Source: JACQXM01 sp964569425 (lineage in GTDB: Bacteria > Planctomycetota > Phycisphaerae > UBA1845). From it: a DNA stretch of 14,788 nt. The stretch is taken from positions 1 to 14,788 of the forward strand of contig CAZMVD010000108.1 in NCBI GenBank assembly GCA_964569425.1. The letters run 5' to 3'. The position numbers were made by a program, and so were the translations under genes. How positions within the stretch are numbered: position 1 is the stretch's first letter; the number at the start of each line of letters is the position of its first letter. Positions 5,321 through 14,161 of this stretch are shown one piece after another. Below the pieces are notes generated by a model. It had not been told where the DNA came from. It saw only the letters and a program-made list of their open reading frames with translations, and did no database searches.

Positions 5321-6667
5321 TCAGCCGGGGGCGTCGATGACGACGGGGATGCGCAGTTCCGCGGCGCCGGGGATGTTGGTGTGCACGGTCAGGGTGGCTT
5401 CGTGGCGGCCCTTCGGGAGTGAGCCGGCGAGAGTCACGTTGACGTAGCCGAGGTGGCGATAGCCGGCGGAGGCGCGCGGGTCGAGTTCGGCGCGTACGGC
5501 GGAATGATCGCAGGAGACTTCGCGCAGTTCGAGGGAGTCTTTGGGGAGGACCATGAACTTGACGCGGCGCTGGGTACCTTTGGGCGTGCCGTCGGGTCGC
5601 AGGAGCACGAGGGGCGGATCGACGGTGACCGGCGGGGCGACGATGGCGAACAGCGGCACTTCGATGAGCGGTTGATCGAGCGAGCTGGTGCGTACCTGTA
5701 CGGTGGCGGCGAAGGGCCCCGGGGGGGCGTTATCTGCGAGGGCGACATGGACGCGGTATTCGGTTTGGGCGAGGGCGCGTTCGACGGGCTCGACGGTGGT
5801 GTCGACGTGCGGCCCGGCGTGGACGCTGAGGATTTCAAAGGGGGTTTTGTTGGGCGATTGGACCAGCAACGGGGCGAATTTCTTGCCGGGTTGGGAGGTG
5901 ATGCGCGGATCGCCGAGCTGGCGGGGCAGCCAAGTGAGGTCTCCGACGACCTCTCCGCGGAGGAAGAGGCGGCGTTCGCGCTGGAGGCCGTCGACGCGGA
6001 CGGTGAGCTGGGCGGTGGTTTCGAGGCGGCCGACGGCGGCGTCCTCGGGGAGGGTGAAAACGACTCGTTTACCCCCTTCGCCGAGGGGTTCGACGGCGAA
6101 CGTGAGCGACGCGTCCGGTGGCAGTTCGAGCTTGAGGAGTTCGACGGTTTTTTTTCCGGGGCCGGGGGTGACGTCGAGCGTCTGGGAGGCTTTTTCGCCG
6201 CGCTGGAGTACGCGGAGGTTGACGAGATCCGGGGGGTTGATGGTGAACAGCGTGATGACCTTGGCTTTGAAGTCCACGGTGAGGGCGGGTTCGAGGGGGT
6301 CGTTGGAGTAGACGATGACGGATTTGGCCTGGTCGCCGGGGCGGCGGGTGCTGTCGAATTCGGCTTTGAGGTCGAGCGCGCCGCCCGGCGGAATGGTTTT
6401 TTCGTTTTCGGTGAGTTGGACCACGGTGCAGCCGCAGCTTGACTGGGTGCGGTCGATGATCAGGGGGGCGGCGCCGCGGTTTTCGATGCGCCAGGCGAGC
6501 GGGACTTTGTCGCCGTCGTCGACTTCGCCGAGGTCGAGGGAGCGTTTCTCGACAAAGATGCGGGGCGCGGGGGTTGATGGGGCGTCGGCGGGCGGGGGCG
6601 GAAGTTGGGCGTGCGCGGGCAGGACGGCGAAAATGGTCAACCCGAGTGATCGATACAGGTTTCGCAA
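5321..6667 (-). CDS. secreted DUF1573 domain protein
   Basis: A 448-residue exported protein. The start is TTG at 6667, with TTGGGAG about 8 bases upstream. The frame continues open far upstream, but the sequence there lacks protein character. Residues 1-20 (MRNLYRSLGLTIFAVLPAHA) are a signal peptide with AHA before the likely cleavage. Residues 36-140 are a DUF1573 domain, with the hallmark SSCGCT (77-81), PLAWRIENRGAAPLII before it and IVYSNDPLEP (118-127) after it, a fold related to Ig-like ASH/MSP domains. The remainder (145-448) holds further beta-rich, Ig-like stretches, the last ending LTVHTNIPGAAELRIPVVID (426-445). DUF1573 proteins are common in Planctomycetes and Bacteroidetes; their role is unclear. 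It may head a minus-strand transcription unit with the two smaller-coordinate genes. Confidence 0.85.
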   Translation of the reverse strand: MRNLYRSLGLTIFAVLPAHAQLPPPPADAPSTPAPRIFVEKRSLDLGEVDDGDKVPLAWRIENRGAAPLIIDRTQSSCGCTVVQLTENEKTIPPGGALDLKAEFDSTRRPGDQAKSVIVYSNDPLEPALTVDFKAKVITLFTINPPDLVNLRVLQRGEKASQTLDVTPGPGKKTVELLKLELPPDASLTFAVEPLGEGGKRVVFTLPEDAAVGRLETTAQLTVRVDGLQRERRLFLRGEVVGDLTWLPRQLGDPRITSQPGKKFAPLLVQSPNKTPFEILSVHAGPHVDTTVEPVERALAQTEYRVHVALADNAPPGPFAATVQVRTSSLDQPLIEVPLFAIVAPPVTVDPPLVLLRPDGTPKGTQRRVKFMVLPKDSLELREVSCDHSAVRAELDPRASAGYRHLGYVNVTLAGSLPKGRHEATLTVHTNIPGAAELRIPVVIDAPG

Positions 6668-6899
6668 GTGAGATACTCCCAAGTTGGTCCGATGGCTCCG
6701 CGCGTGCGGCGCGGTCGACCGACAGGAATGCCGGCCCCACGGCGCTATGCGGCGCATGATACGCGCGGGGGCAGGTGCGTCGACCGGCGAAAGAGATATG
6801 TGACCGCAACGACACAATCCGGCCGGTCCCGCTGGGGGGTGAAAGCGGCCGGCGAAAGAGCATCTAACTACCAAGTGTATCGCCTCGACCCCCCTCGAT

Positions 6900-6918
6900 C
6901 CCCCCATGGCAAGGGGGG
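6900..6918. repeat. C6/G6 hairpin
   Basis: Arms CCCCCC (6900-6905) and GGGGGG (6913-6918) enclose the loop ATGGCAA. This lies in a tract (CGACCCCCCTCGATCCCCCC) of a kind often scattered between planctomycete genes. There is no U-tract, so a terminator is not supported. Confidence 0.6.
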
Positions 6919-6959
6919 AAGTGCGCTACACTTGATCGTTAAGCCGTCTAGTCAATGTC

Positions 6960-7004
6960 CTTCGTGTCCTTCGGGGGAGCAGGGCCACCACGAAGGACAC
7001 GAAG
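6960..7004. repeat. 14-bp perfect inverted repeat (CTTCGTGTCCTTCG)
   Basis: CTTCGTGTCCTTCG (6960-6973) is perfectly complementary to CGAAGGACACGAAG (6991-7004) with a 17-base loop. A further CACGAAG step follows at 7007-7013. It lies 41 bases beyond the stop of the minus-strand lipoprotein gene and could act as a 3'-end hairpin, although no U-tract follows. The same phrase is common as a dispersed repeat in many environmental genomes, from memory. Confidence 0.7.
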
Positions 7005-7044
7005 AACACGAAGATCACTGTTGCCGTTTCGGTCGCGCCGGCTG

Positions 7045-7602
7045 TTACAGGCCGAGGTTGAGGACCAGCGAGTAGATGGTTACCGTGCCGGCCACCGGGG
7101 AAGAGACTTCGAGGCAGAGGGCGAAGTCGCCGCCGTTGATCAGGTTGATGGTGGTTTGGGTCAGGTTGATGGCCGCCGGACTGACGGAGACCACGAAAAA
7201 TTCTTCGTTGAGGGTGACGCGATAGGGTCCGTAGGATTCGCCATCGTCGCAGACGGTTTCGAGGGCCGAGGATGCTGCGACGCGGGCGGTGACATCGAGG
7301 ACCAGGTTTCCGGTCTGGAAGGCGGCCAGGCCCTTGCCGTTGCCGGCATCGGCGGGGGCGAACTCGACGGCGTTGGCGTTGATCTGCATGTTGCCGCGGC
7401 CGATGTTGATGCCGCTGGGATCGAACTGAAGGCGCAGGGACTGTTTGGCGGTGGTGCCGGGTTGGGTCTGGAGCACGAGGCCGGCGCCGCCGTTCAAGTC
7501 GAAGGAGACCGGTTGCAGGGGAATCAGGCTGGCGCATCCGCCGCTTTGCCAGAGTCCCAGCATGATCGTCGAGGCCGTCAGCATCATGGTTCGCTTGGTC
7601 AT
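7045..7602 (-). CDS. putative lipoprotein of unknown function
   Basis: The protein has 185 residues. ATG at 7602 is preceded by a strong AGGAGA site (7610-7615) at ideal spacing. The N-terminus MTKRTMMLTASTIMLGLWQS has a basic n-region and hydrophobic core and is followed by GGC, so Cys23 could be a lipid attachment site, although the residue at -3 (Ser) is not the usual Leu. The mature part is beta-strand rich, with SLRLQFDPSGINIGRGNMQI, ALETVCDDGESYGPYRVTL and a C-terminal AGTVTIYSLVLNLGL. Two further cysteines (in TVCDDG and ALCLEV) could form a disulfide. I recognise no family. It is transcribed divergently from the S13 carboxypeptidase, separated by 166 bases. Confidence 0.75.
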   Translation of the reverse strand: MTKRTMMLTASTIMLGLWQSGGCASLIPLQPVSFDLNGGAGLVLQTQPGTTAKQSLRLQFDPSGINIGRGNMQINANAVEFAPADAGNGKGLAAFQTGNLVLDVTARVAASSALETVCDDGESYGPYRVTLNEEFFVVSVSPAAINLTQTTINLINGGDFALCLEVSSPVAGTVTIYSLVLNLGL

Positions 7603-7768
7603 GGTATGTTCTCCTGTTGTGGTTGTTTGATGGGGCGCGGATTGCGTACCGCCCCCCTGTTCTTCATGTCTGCGCCCTGGACCCTATGACGCTACCGCGC
7701 CATGGGCCGGAATGCCAGCCGGAGACCGCGAGCCCCGGATTCGGCTTGAACAGCGGCACTGCAAGGGT

Positions 7769-9295
7769 ATGATCGCCCGCATGAGGGTCGGCCGGAGGTC
7801 AGGCAGGGACGCCGCCGCCGGGCGCGGCCGATGGGTCGTGCCGCGCGGTATTTGCGCGCTGGCGCTACTGGCCGCCGGGCCGGCGACGGCGAGTGGGCAA
7901 GCATCTCTTTCCGAGCAGCTTCGTTCGATCTTGAGCCGCATGCCGCACGCGCAGACGCGGGTGGCGGCGTGCGTGGTGGATCTGGCGAGCGGTTCGACGG
8001 TTTTTGAAATTGCGGCGGACGAGGTGCTGATTCCGGCGAGCAACGCCAAGGTTTTTGTGATGGCGGCGGCGCTGCTGGAGCTGGGGGCGGATTTTGCGTT
8101 CGAAACGGTGGCGGCGGTTGATGGTTCGCGGCTGGTGGTGATCGGCGACGGCGACCCGGGGCTGGGGGATGAGCGGTTGCACCGGGCGCGGGGTGAGGAT
8201 ATCGAGGCGCCGTTTCGGCGCTGGGCGGCGACGCTGCGGGAGCGGGGGCTGGTTTCGTTTCCGGGGGGCGTGGTGGTCGATGCGACCATTTTCGATGAGC
8301 AGTACCTGCACCCGGACTGGGAGGCGGAGGACCTGGGCAAGTGGTACGCGGCGCCGGTCGCGGGGTTGAACTTCAACGACAATTGTCTGGATATCACGGC
8401 GGTACCGGCGGCGCGGGAGGGCGACCCGGTGCGGGTGGAGGTGCGGCCGCGCAACACGCTGATCAACCTGATTGTGAACGCCAAGAGCGGAGGGAAGGGT
8501 GAGCCGATCCTGCGTCATCCGCCGGGGACGATGGACTATCGCATCGACGGGCGGTGCAGCAAGCGCTGGGCCTTTCCGCCGGTGGCGTTTCCCGATCCGC
8601 CGCTGCTGACGGCCGACGCGCTGCGGGTGGTGCTGCGCGGGGAGGGGATCTCCATCGGGAATGAGCGGCGGACGGCGCGGGTTCGTTTGCCGGGCGGGGG
8701 GCTGCCGGCGGGGCTGGAGGTGATCGGCCGGGAGCGGACGTCGCTGGGAGAGTGCCTTTCGCGGATCGGGAAGAACAGCCAGAATTTTTTTGCGGAGTGC
8801 GTGCTGAAGCGGCTGGGTTACGAGCGGGCGCGGCGGCGGGGGGAGGTTGAACCGCGCGGCGACTGGGCCGGCGGCGCTGCGGCGATCGTGGAGGCGCTGG
8901 CGCGGATGGGGATCGATACGCGGGGTTTGGTGGTGTCGGACGGGTCGGGATTGAGCCGCAAGAATGCGTGCACGGCGCGGCAGTTGACGAGTGTGTTGAC
9001 GGTGATGCGCGGGCACGCCGACGGGCCATTGTTCCACGACAGCCTTTCGGAGTCGGGGGTTGATGGCTCGCTGCGGACGCGGCTGCGCGATCTGCGGTCC
9101 GCGGTTTACGCGAAGACGGGAACGATGCGCGGGATTCGCACGCTGAGCGGTTATGTGAACGGGGCGGACGGTCCGCGTTTTGCGTTTGCGGTGCTGTTCA
9201 ACGGCTACCCCGGGGGCAGCGCTCCGTATCGGGAATTGCAGGATCAGGTGTGCCGGGTGCTGTCGGCGGCGGCGAACACTTCTTCGGGTCGATGA
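7769..9295 (+). CDS. dacB: D-alanyl-D-alanine carboxypeptidase/endopeptidase, peptidase S13 family (PBP4 type)
   Basis: A 508-residue periplasmic serine peptidase that removes the terminal D-Ala from peptidoglycan stem peptides and can cleave D-Ala-mDAP cross-links. All three penicillin-binding motifs are present: SxxK as S91-N-A-K94 (IPASNAKVF), SxN as S337-Q-N339 (GKNSQNFFAE) and KTG at 449-451 (YAKTGTMRG). The spacing (about 246 and 112 residues) matches E. coli DacB, including the large domain inserted between the first two motifs. Other family blocks are VIGDGDPGLGD, WYAAPVAGLNFNDN and VVSDGSGLSRKN. ATG at 7769 is preferred; ATG at 7781 is also possible because AAGGG (7763-7767) sits closer to ideal for it. 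A signal peptide lies around GICALALLAAGPATASGQA. The gene argues for a conventional peptidoglycan wall in this organism. Confidence 0.92.
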   Translation: MIARMRVGRRSGRDAAAGRGRWVVPRGICALALLAAGPATASGQASLSEQLRSILSRMPHAQTRVAACVVDLASGSTVFEIAADEVLIPASNAKVFVMAAALLELGADFAFETVAAVDGSRLVVIGDGDPGLGDERLHRARGEDIEAPFRRWAATLRERGLVSFPGGVVVDATIFDEQYLHPDWEAEDLGKWYAAPVAGLNFNDNCLDITAVPAAREGDPVRVEVRPRNTLINLIVNAKSGGKGEPILRHPPGTMDYRIDGRCSKRWAFPPVAFPDPPLLTADALRVVLRGEGISIGNERRTARVRLPGGGLPAGLEVIGRERTSLGECLSRIGKNSQNFFAECVLKRLGYERARRRGEVEPRGDWAGGAAAIVEALARMGIDTRGLVVSDGSGLSRKNACTARQLTSVLTVMRGHADGPLFHDSLSESGVDGSLRTRLRDLRSAVYAKTGTMRGIRTLSGYVNGADGPRFAFAVLFNGYPGGSAPYRELQDQVCRVLSAAANTSSGR

Positions 9296-9465
9296 AAGAC
9301 TTGTGATTCAAAGTCGGCGGTCGGCGCGACAGTTGATTGCGCTGTTCGCGCGCGGCGAGATTGCGGCGGGTGGGGCGCGGGGATTCCCGAGTGCGTCGTG
9401 GGCCATTGCGCGGGCGCGCCCGGGCGGTGAATGAGTACGCGCCGTGCGGACGACTCTGAGGCGTG

Positions 9466-9502
9466 AAAAAAAGGAGGGCCGCCCGTTTCCGAGCGGCCCT
9501 CC
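9466..9502 (-). terminator. intrinsic terminator of the large cysteine-rich protein gene
   Basis: Read on the minus strand, a 10-bp GC-rich perfect stem (GGAGGGCCGC / GCGGCCCTCC, 9473-9482 with 9493-9502) with a 10-base loop is followed by seven T (complement of A at 9466-9472). It begins 33 bases after the stop codon at 9536. This is a canonical Rho-independent terminator. On the plus strand no U-tract follows, so it is not an obvious terminator for the convergent S13 gene. Confidence 0.9.
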
Positions 9503-9535
9503 CAAGGAGACTTACGTCAACGTGTATTCGTTACC

Positions 9536-12500
9536 TTACGGACAAGCCGGACAGCTCGCCGCGGTTGTGGTAAACGGATACGTGTTGCCCTGGAACGCCT
9601 GGAGCAACAAGAACACGTCGGCGATGTTCACGAGCTTGTTGAGGCACGGATCGATCGAACTGACCGACTGAACGTCGACGACCGACACGTGCGGCGCCTG
9701 CGGAAGGTTCTGGAACTTCTGCAAGGCCGCCAGGAAGTCGTTGGCGTTCACGATGTTGTTGGGCGGTCCCCAGGACGATCCGTCGAAACCGCCGACGGTG
9801 TCGCCCCAGAACTTGCCGCCGCTGGGGAGTGGAATGGTATTCACAATGAGCGCCGGGGCATCGACGGAACCGTCGGTGGCCACGATGCCGTAGGGTTGCA
9901 CGGGGTGAATTTCACAGTCGCCGACATGGATGACCTGCTCGGTCCACACGCGGAGCGCCGGCTGGACGGTTTCGACCTTGGAGATGCCGTTGGCATCCGG
10001 ATTGCCCACCCAACCGATGTGGTTGGCACCCTTGAACACCTTGAACGCCACACCGCCGGTGTTGTTCGGCGCGAACGACACATAGCGGTTCTTGTCGCGG
10101 TTGTGCGGGAATGGCGCCACGGCCGCGGAGTTGATGGCCTGGCAGGCCACGTCAATCGACAGCGTGGCATCGCCATGCCGCAGCACGATGCTGCCGCGGT
10201 CGCCGCCAACACGCACCAAGTAGCAAGTTCCCGCTGCCACTCCGAACTCGATCCGCGACTTGCCGTAGGGATCCGGCGCGATGTCGTCGCAGAAGGTGTC
10301 ACCATGCTCGGCGCGACCGTTGTTGTCGTCGCACAGAGGTATGGTGCCCGGGGGCGGGATGCGCGGCACCGTGATCAGGTTGTTGTCGTTGGACGGACAC
10401 GCGCAGGTTCCTGACGTGCCGGCGTACAACGCGATCATGGTGTCGTACTTCGTGTCATCCGAACAGGTGTCGATGGTCATCGTGCCGTTGCACGGCGGGA
10501 TGTACTCGAACCACAGGTCCTGGATGAACTCGTTGCCCGGACCGGTCCCGGTGATCGGGAAGCACGTGCCGACGTTGCCGTCGGTGGTGGCGCAACGGTT
10601 GTCCAGCGGCACCTGGCAATTGCTCTGGCCGGTGCAAATCTGGAACTTGCCGGAGCAGTTGTCGTTGGCGGGCTGGACCGAGCAGGTGACCGTGGAGCAG
10701 TCCTGCTCGCCCGGATAGAAGTAACCGCCGGCGGTGTGGCAGGCCGTGTGGGTCATCAGTGAGCAACCCACGCCGCACACGCAGCACGGTGCGGTGACCG
10801 GTCCGCAGTCGTCGTCCGAAGCCATGCCGGTGGAAATGCAATAGGCAAAATCCGCGACGTCGACCAGCGGTGTGCGGAGGAAGAACGAAACGTCCTCCGG
10901 TCCGTAGACGCCGTCGGCGTCGGCCATGCCGTAGCCGTTGCCTTCCAGGCTTTCCAGCAGGTAGATGGTGCAGCCTTCGCCTTCACCGAAGCCGGTGATT
11001 TCCACCCAGTAGCACGACCCCGGCGTTACGGAGACGGGGGTGCTGAGCGTGGCGGTGTATTCCCACACGCGGCTGTTGCCGCCGCGCCATACCTTGGCGG
11101 CGGGCACCATGGTCTGGCCGCCGGAGGGACCCACTTCGATGCCCGGTAATCCGTTGTCGTCTTCAAAGAAACGAACCCGGAAATCATCCGGAGGTGGATT
11201 CTGGACGCACTCGCCGCCGGTGAACGGGTTGAAGTAGGCCGGCCACCAGCAGACCGAGGAAATCGTCGAGCCGGCGGGACGGAAGTCGTCGGCGCGGCGG
11301 AGCGGCGGCGCCAGACTGCGGTCCGACGGAACGATGAAAGCGCCGGTGTCGAACTTGCAGTTGGCATTGGTGCGGAAGGTGCACACGGGGCAAGGCGGAT
11401 CGAACTGGGTGCAGCCGGTACCGCCCACATAGACGCCGTCCTGGCCTTCGCAGAGGACGCGGGTGTTGAGCACGGTATTGCAGTTACCCGGTCCGAGGCA
11501 GCAAACGCCGGTGTCGCACGGATCGGCGAAGCAGTCGGCGATCGGCTGCGGATCGGCATCGCCGAGCCACCGACCGGCCTTGCAGATGCCGCCCGGGCAG
11601 TCCGTATCGTCGTCGCACTCTCCGAGATCATTGCTGCCACCGCGACACAGCAAGGACTCGCACTTCAGGACGTTGAGCACGTCGCACACGTCACCGAGAC
11701 AGCAGGCCGCGGGCGGCGCGCCTTCCACGGTGATGTGACCCTTGTACGGACCTAGGTTGGTATCGCAGGTGGCGCCCAGCAGGCAGTCGGCGTTGGTGAC
11801 GCAGGTGTCGACCGTGCCGGTGCAGGTGGGGTTGCCGTAGATCTGCCAACTGTAGGTTCCCGCGGGCAGGGTGAACTGCGCGGAAAAGTTACCGTCGGCG
11901 CAGCAGTGGTCGTTGTTGCAGGCCACGCCGAAGCCGCCCTGGATGCCGTCGACGTTGTTGTCGGGGCTGATTCGCGCTGATTCGCAGGGGCAGTTTTCGT
12001 TGATGACGATCCACACCGGCGACTTGAGCGGCGAGTTGCAGCAGAAGTCGAGCGTGACCTTGGCGTCGTCATCAATCGAGAACTGCTCGTACCAGCCGGT
12101 GTCGTTGAAGGCAATCGAGCAATCGTCGCCCAGCGCCTGGGTGAATACCGCACCGGAGCTGTCGCCGGAGAACGGAACGACCACGGCGGGGTCGAGCGGA
12201 TCCGGGACGACGATGGCGATGGTCTGCGCGCCGGTGCAGAGCGTGCAGGTGCCGCCGGTGCCGCAGTTGGCCCCGATGTTGCCCAGGTTACACGTGGTCG
12301 TGTCGCTGGGATCGGAGCAGTAGGCGGTATCCTCGCAGCAGTCACCGCCGGTTGCCGGTTGATCGCAGCAGTTGGGCGCGCATGTGACGCCGAAGCCGAG
12401 GAACTCGCCGGCGCAATTGCCGGGGCCGTCCTCGAAGGTGCAGGAACCGTCACCGGCGCAACAGGCGCCGCCCGCGCAGGGCTCGTCGGCACAGAGCTGG

Positions 12501-14161
12501 CCGGCACCCAGGACGAAATCGTTGTGCGACTTGGGGCCGAACCAGTTCACGTCGATGCAGAAATCGTTGAACCCGCAATCGGGGAACTGCTGGCAGGGGT
12601 TGCCGGTGCCGGAGCAGGATCGGCATTCCCACTGGAAGCTATCGGTGCAAACGCCGGTACCCGGATCGCAGCAGCCGCCGAGGACGTTGACCTTTTCGCC
12701 GACCAGTTCAAACGACAGAATGTTGTTGCCATTGCCGAGGTGGTTAACAGCCGAGTTTCCGTCCACCCACATGCTGTTAGCGTTGTTGGTGCCGGCATCG
12801 ACGGCGTCGGTGGTCATCCAGTGGCCGTTGGCCGGGTCGAGCGGGGCAACGGACCATTCGGTTCGCGTGCTGCGCATGACCACGTGACCGGCGCCGGGGA
12901 TGATGAAGGGCGGATCGCGCGGGGTTTCCAGCTCGGTGGCGTCGCAATCGGGGAAGCAATCCAACTGGATGGTGTAGTCGCGAATGCCGGGTTCGAGGAA
13001 GCGAATGGCAAACGCGCGGGCGAAGACCGGCGGGCTGGCGTTGTCGTAGAACTCGAAGACCAGGACTTCGTCGGGCTTTTCGACTCCGCCGCGGAAGCGG
13101 AAGCGCTGCAGCCGCATGGCAGAGTTGTTGGAGGTGGCGTAGTCATCTCCGATGCGCAGGAAACCGTCGCTGCAGCGTGCCGGAGAGGCAGGGACGCAGG
13201 TGTCCTGGACGCAGTTCGCGGAGTCGCAGTCGATGTCGACGAGGCAGATTTCGCCGTCGTCGACTCCGCCGACGCAGCGGCGCTGGCAGAAGGAGATGTC
13301 ATCGCACAGGTCGGTGCCGACGTTGCAGACGTTGGGGCTCTGGCGCACCGGTCCGAGGTCGGTTACCCAGGTGCCCTCCGGGGCGATGCCGCTGCCGTAC
13401 TTCGGGCAGACGCAGGTTTCGTTCACGTCGTCGGGGTCGTTGAGGCGCAGCCACTTGCCGCTGACGCCATTGCACGCCGCCAGCGTGACGTAGGTGCAGG
13501 TGTCGTCGGCCTGACAGCAGCGGCCGACGCCGTCGGTCAGTTCACAGCGATCGTCCGTCTCGTTGCAGGTGACGTTGGCCTGAAGCTGGCAGGTGCCGCC
13601 GGAACAGTCGGAATCGCGCAGGCAGTTCTGGCCTGCGTTGGTTCCGCCGACGCATTCCTTGGCGCAGCGCGGAGCGACCGCCACGCACGTGCCGGTGGCA
13701 TCGCAACGGTCATCGGTGCAGAACAGGCCGTCGAGATCGCAACGGGCGTCGAGCGGCGCGTTCACTTCTTCGCAGGTTCCCGCCAGGTTCGGGCCGACCG
13801 TCGTTCTGCGGCAGCGCGCCACCTGGCACTGGTCGGCCGCGGGCTGGCAGTCGGCGTCACAGGTGCAGGGATCGCCCGGTGCTGCGGCAGAGGCAATGCC
13901 ACCGCCAAAGCCGGACGACATGCCGGCGACAGGCTCGGCGGCGATGATCTTGCCAAATGGGATATCCGCTTCCCAGCGCGGCGGAGGAACCGCCATGCTG
14001 GTTGGCGCCCCCTCCCCGCCCGCGGGCGTCGCCGCGGGTCCGGCAGGAGTAGACGAGTTCGCCCCGACCGGGCCCGCCAAGGCGGTACCCACGCTCCATG
14101 CGGCTGTTACGACGGCCGCCGTGCAACAGCGGGACCATGACCACCAATTCCTACTTCTCAT
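9536..14161 (-). CDS. large secreted cysteine-rich modular protein with dockerin-like C-terminus
   Basis: A 1541-residue protein with about 120 cysteines. ATG at 14161 has a strong GGAGGA site (14170-14175). Residues 1-29 are a signal peptide (core TAAVVTAAWSVGTALA). Residues 98-330 are cysteine-rich. About 345-492 and 955-1110 are cysteine-poor beta-rich domains. Modules of form CC-x4-6-C occur at 215, 497, 567, 820 and 887, with a variant at 1126. A C-x9-C-x5-C-x4-C module recurs at 170, 296 and 839. Residues 680-812 and 1165-1340 look like pre-peptidase C-terminal type beta domains (DTMIALYAGTSG, KSRIEFGVAAGTCYLVRVGG). Residues 1350-1460 are a conserved-looking planctomycete module, and 1464-1530 a dockerin-like pair of helices (NNIVNANDFLAALQKFQ, LVNIADVFLLLQAFQG). 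No catalytic motif is seen. It is probably an extracellular adhesive or scaffold-bound protein. Confidence 0.9.
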   Translation of the reverse strand: MRSRNWWSWSRCCTAAVVTAAWSVGTALAGPVGANSSTPAGPAATPAGGEGAPTSMAVPPPRWEADIPFGKIIAAEPVAGMSSGFGGGIASAAAPGDPCTCDADCQPAADQCQVARCRRTTVGPNLAGTCEEVNAPLDARCDLDGLFCTDDRCDATGTCVAVAPRCAKECVGGTNAGQNCLRDSDCSGGTCQLQANVTCNETDDRCELTDGVGRCCQADDTCTYVTLAACNGVSGKWLRLNDPDDVNETCVCPKYGSGIAPEGTWVTDLGPVRQSPNVCNVGTDLCDDISFCQRRCVGGVDDGEICLVDIDCDSANCVQDTCVPASPARCSDGFLRIGDDYATSNNSAMRLQRFRFRGGVEKPDEVLVFEFYDNASPPVFARAFAIRFLEPGIRDYTIQLDCFPDCDATELETPRDPPFIIPGAGHVVMRSTRTEWSVAPLDPANGHWMTTDAVDAGTNNANSMWVDGNSAVNHLGNGNNILSFELVGEKVNVLGGCCDPGTGVCTDSFQWECRSCSGTGNPCQQFPDCGFNDFCIDVNWFGPKSHNDFVLGAGQLCADEPCAGGACCAGDGSCTFEDGPGNCAGEFLGFGVTCAPNCCDQPATGGDCCEDTAYCSDPSDTTTCNLGNIGANCGTGGTCTLCTGAQTIAIVVPDPLDPAVVVPFSGDSSGAVFTQALGDDCSIAFNDTGWYEQFSIDDDAKVTLDFCCNSPLKSPVWIVINENCPCESARISPDNNVDGIQGGFGVACNNDHCCADGNFSAQFTLPAGTYSWQIYGNPTCTGTVDTCVTNADCLLGATCDTNLGPYKGHITVEGAPPAACCLGDVCDVLNVLKCESLLCRGGSNDLGECDDDTDCPGGICKAGRWLGDADPQPIADCFADPCDTGVCCLGPGNCNTVLNTRVLCEGQDGVYVGGTGCTQFDPPCPVCTFRTNANCKFDTGAFIVPSDRSLAPPLRRADDFRPAGSTISSVCWWPAYFNPFTGGECVQNPPPDDFRVRFFEDDNGLPGIEVGPSGGQTMVPAAKVWRGGNSRVWEYTATLSTPVSVTPGSCYWVEITGFGEGEGCTIYLLESLEGNGYGMADADGVYGPEDVSFFLRTPLVDVADFAYCISTGMASDDDCGPVTAPCCVCGVGCSLMTHTACHTAGGYFYPGEQDCSTVTCSVQPANDNCSGKFQICTGQSNCQVPLDNRCATTDGNVGTCFPITGTGPGNEFIQDLWFEYIPPCNGTMTIDTCSDDTKYDTMIALYAGTSGTCACPSNDNNLITVPRIPPPGTIPLCDDNNGRAEHGDTFCDDIAPDPYGKSRIEFGVAAGTCYLVRVGGDRGSIVLRHGDATLSIDVACQAINSAAVAPFPHNRDKNRYVSFAPNNTGGVAFKVFKGANHIGWVGNPDANGISKVETVQPALRVWTEQVIHVGDCEIHPVQPYGIVATDGSVDAPALIVNTIPLPSGGKFWGDTVGGFDGSSWGPPNNIVNANDFLAALQKFQNLPQAPHVSVVDVQSVSSIDPCLNKLVNIADVFLLLQAFQGNTYPFTTTAASCPACP

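Larger units (their letters stand above)
6668..7044. other. intergenic region with dispersed-type inverted repeats and no gene
   Basis: 377 bases separate the lipoprotein stop from the DUF1573 start, both on the minus strand. 6668-6890 is the upstream region of the DUF1573 gene; CCGGCGAAAGAG occurs twice (near 6784 and 6849), but I see no clear -35/-10 pair. 6900-7004 holds two inverted repeats. No frame on either strand looks coding. Confidence 0.5.

Noticed and set aside
5453..6442. 329-residue plus-strand frame
   Set aside because: It is antisense to the DUF1573 gene, which has recognisable domain motifs; this one has none.
6900..6918. C6/G6 hairpin as an intrinsic terminator
   Set aside because: No run of T follows on either strand; it looks like a dispersed repeat instead.
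9303..9434. 43-residue plus-strand frame after the S13 gene
   Set aside because: Arg/Ala-rich, no ribosome site, no recognisable motif; probably chance in GC-rich DNA.
12359..14140. 593-residue plus-strand frame
   Set aside because: It is antisense to the large cysteine-rich protein, whose signal peptide, ribosome site and terminator are all in place; its Val/Gly/Ala-rich composition is a GC-rich shadow.
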